DNA from: Clostridiaceae bacterium | Lineage (GTDB): Bacteria > Bacillota > Clostridia > Oscillospirales > Butyricicoccaceae | Direction of reading: 5' to 3' | NCBI GenBank assembly: GCA_018383195.1 | Contig: JAGZOP010000049.1 | Coordinates: 1-14,771 of the forward strand | DNA length: 14,771 nt | In this document: positions 14,466 to 14,771 of the stretch, in pieces | How positions within the stretch are numbered: position 1 is the stretch's first letter | Layout: every line of letters begins with the position of its first letter | The notes under the pieces: generated by a model | What the model was told of the DNA's origin: nothing | Databases searched by the model: none | What the model saw: the letters and a program-made list of their open reading frames with translations, nothing else | Position numbers and translations under genes: made by a program

Positions 14466-14499
14466 AAAGCCGGGAACGTCTGCATCGACATCCCCGGCT
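14461..14499 (-). terminator. Strong intrinsic terminator before the methyltransferase
   Basis: A 13-bp stem with two G-T wobbles (agccgggaacgtc 14468-14480; gacatccccggct 14487-14499) and a 6-nt loop is followed on the minus strand by TTTTTGTTTG. It lies 8 nt after the stop of the small upstream frame and about 14 nt before the methyltransferase ribosome site. Strong sequence evidence. Confidence 0.92.
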
Positions 14500-14507
14500 C
14501 CTGTCTG

Positions 14508-14636
14508 CTATGTAATATTTCTTTTTAAACCGTCACCATTCTTTTCATTTCGCTCCAGTTGGCTCTCAAGGCGTTTATAACCTTTGGCATTCCATACATA
14601 CGCTATCTGGGATGACTGTGCGACACACACCGCCAC
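14508..14636 (-). CDS. Small protein of unknown function, start uncertain or frameshifted
   Basis: A 42-codon frame reads VAVCVAQSSQIAYVWNAKGY then KRLESQLERNEKNGDG and on to a stop at 14508-14510, just before the terminator. The composition looks like a genuine small protein. No function is recognised. The only codon usable as a start in this frame is GTG at 14634-14636, without a ribosome site. A good GGGAGG (14664-14669) lies 5 nt before ATG 14656-14658, but that ATG is in another frame, which stops after 28 codons. Either the gene has suffered a frameshift between 14637 and 14655, or it starts at the GTG. An 8-bp stem (14629-14636 with 14647-14654) overlaps the start. Confidence 0.5.
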   Translation of the reverse strand: MAVCVAQSSQIAYVWNAKGYKRLESQLERNEKNGDGLKRNIT

Positions 14637-14669
14637 AGGGCGAACCGTGGCGGTTCATCAGTGCCTCCC

Positions 14670-14747
14670 TCACTCAAATGATGAAAAACGGTTCAAAAAA
14701 CGAATTCGTCCGCGCACTTTTTTGCTCGATGCATCCAACCCGTTCAT
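14670..14747 (-). CDS. Possible 25-residue basic small ORF
   Basis: ATG at 14745-14747 overlaps the preceding stop as ATGA and encodes a basic 25-residue peptide (MNGLDASSKKVRGRIRFLNR and on to a Glu before the stop). Its stop is followed immediately by GGGAGG of the next start. The ATGA overlap and tight packing fit a coupled small gene; length makes the call uncertain, and no function can be proposed. Confidence 0.4.
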   Translation of the reverse strand: MNGLDASSKKVRGRIRFLNRFSSFE

Positions 14748-14771
14748 GCCGCATCCTGGTCGGTTTCAACT
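14744..14771 (-). CDS. 3' end of an upstream gene (cut by window edge)
   Basis: The frame VETDQDAA-stop runs in from the right edge and ends with TGA at 14744-14746, overlapping the next ATG by ATGA. Only eight codons are visible, so the product cannot be identified; the call rests on the overlap arrangement. Confidence 0.35.

Noticed and set aside
1..14771. CRISPR array, tRNA, rRNA or group II intron
   Set aside because: I saw no regularly spaced repeats, no tRNA-like cloverleaf and no reverse-transcriptase motif in any frame.

Overview
The window is a piece of an integrative and conjugative element (ICE) or related conjugative transposon of the Tn1549/CTn type, from a fairly GC-rich low-G+C-phylum host (Clostridia, probably an Oscillospiraceae/Lachnospiraceae-type gut bacterium). 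The set of families points there: PrgI-family protein, VirB4 ATPase, VirB6/TrbL-like membrane protein, two-helix pilin-like protein, VirD4 coupling protein, PcfB/DUF3801 protein, MOBP relaxase with MobC, and a CD1108-type protein. Most of the window looks GC-rich, and Shine-Dalgarno sites of the GGAGG type are common. The species cannot be read from the sequence. All convincing genes lie on the minus strand, so the element is read from right to left.

Right edge to about 14500: the last codons of an upstream gene, a possible 25-codon ORF overlapping it by ATGA, and a small coding region (YVWNAKGYKRLESQLERN) whose best ribosome site feeds the wrong frame. A strong intrinsic terminator follows. 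14433-10703 is a tightly packed cassette: cytosine-5 DNA methyltransferase, putative amidoligase, an 84-residue protein, gamma-glutamylcyclotransferase-fold protein, an 80-residue protein and a DPPY-type DNA methyltransferase. Junctions at 13366-13369 and 12153-12156 are ATGA overlaps. No restriction endonuclease is visible.

10702-8740 is an AT-richer island: a secreted trypsin-fold serine protease with its own palindromic control site and downstream hairpin, then the decayed remains of what looks like an IS3-type transposase. It sits between the methyltransferase cassette and the mobilisation region, and looks like acquired cargo.

8730-1 is the transfer region: hairpin-rich presumed oriT, mobC, relaxase, PcfB-like protein, VirD4 coupling protein, signal-peptide-bearing pilin-like protein, VirB6-like protein, PrgI/VirB3-like protein, VirB4, a strong terminator, and the N-terminal part of a CD1108-family protein cut by the left edge. 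Relaxase and MobC would process oriT, PcfB and VirD4 would bring the relaxosome to the channel, and the VirB2/3/4/6-like proteins would form the channel.

Two themes deserve a second look. First, many genes appear to start at non-ATG codons, including CTG for virD4 and the cytosine methyltransferase and an ATC exactly where the CD1108 start should be. Second, two strong terminators sit directly in front of genes with little or no promoter space. The amidoligase/cyclotransferase cassette is the best candidate for an uncharacterised biochemical system.
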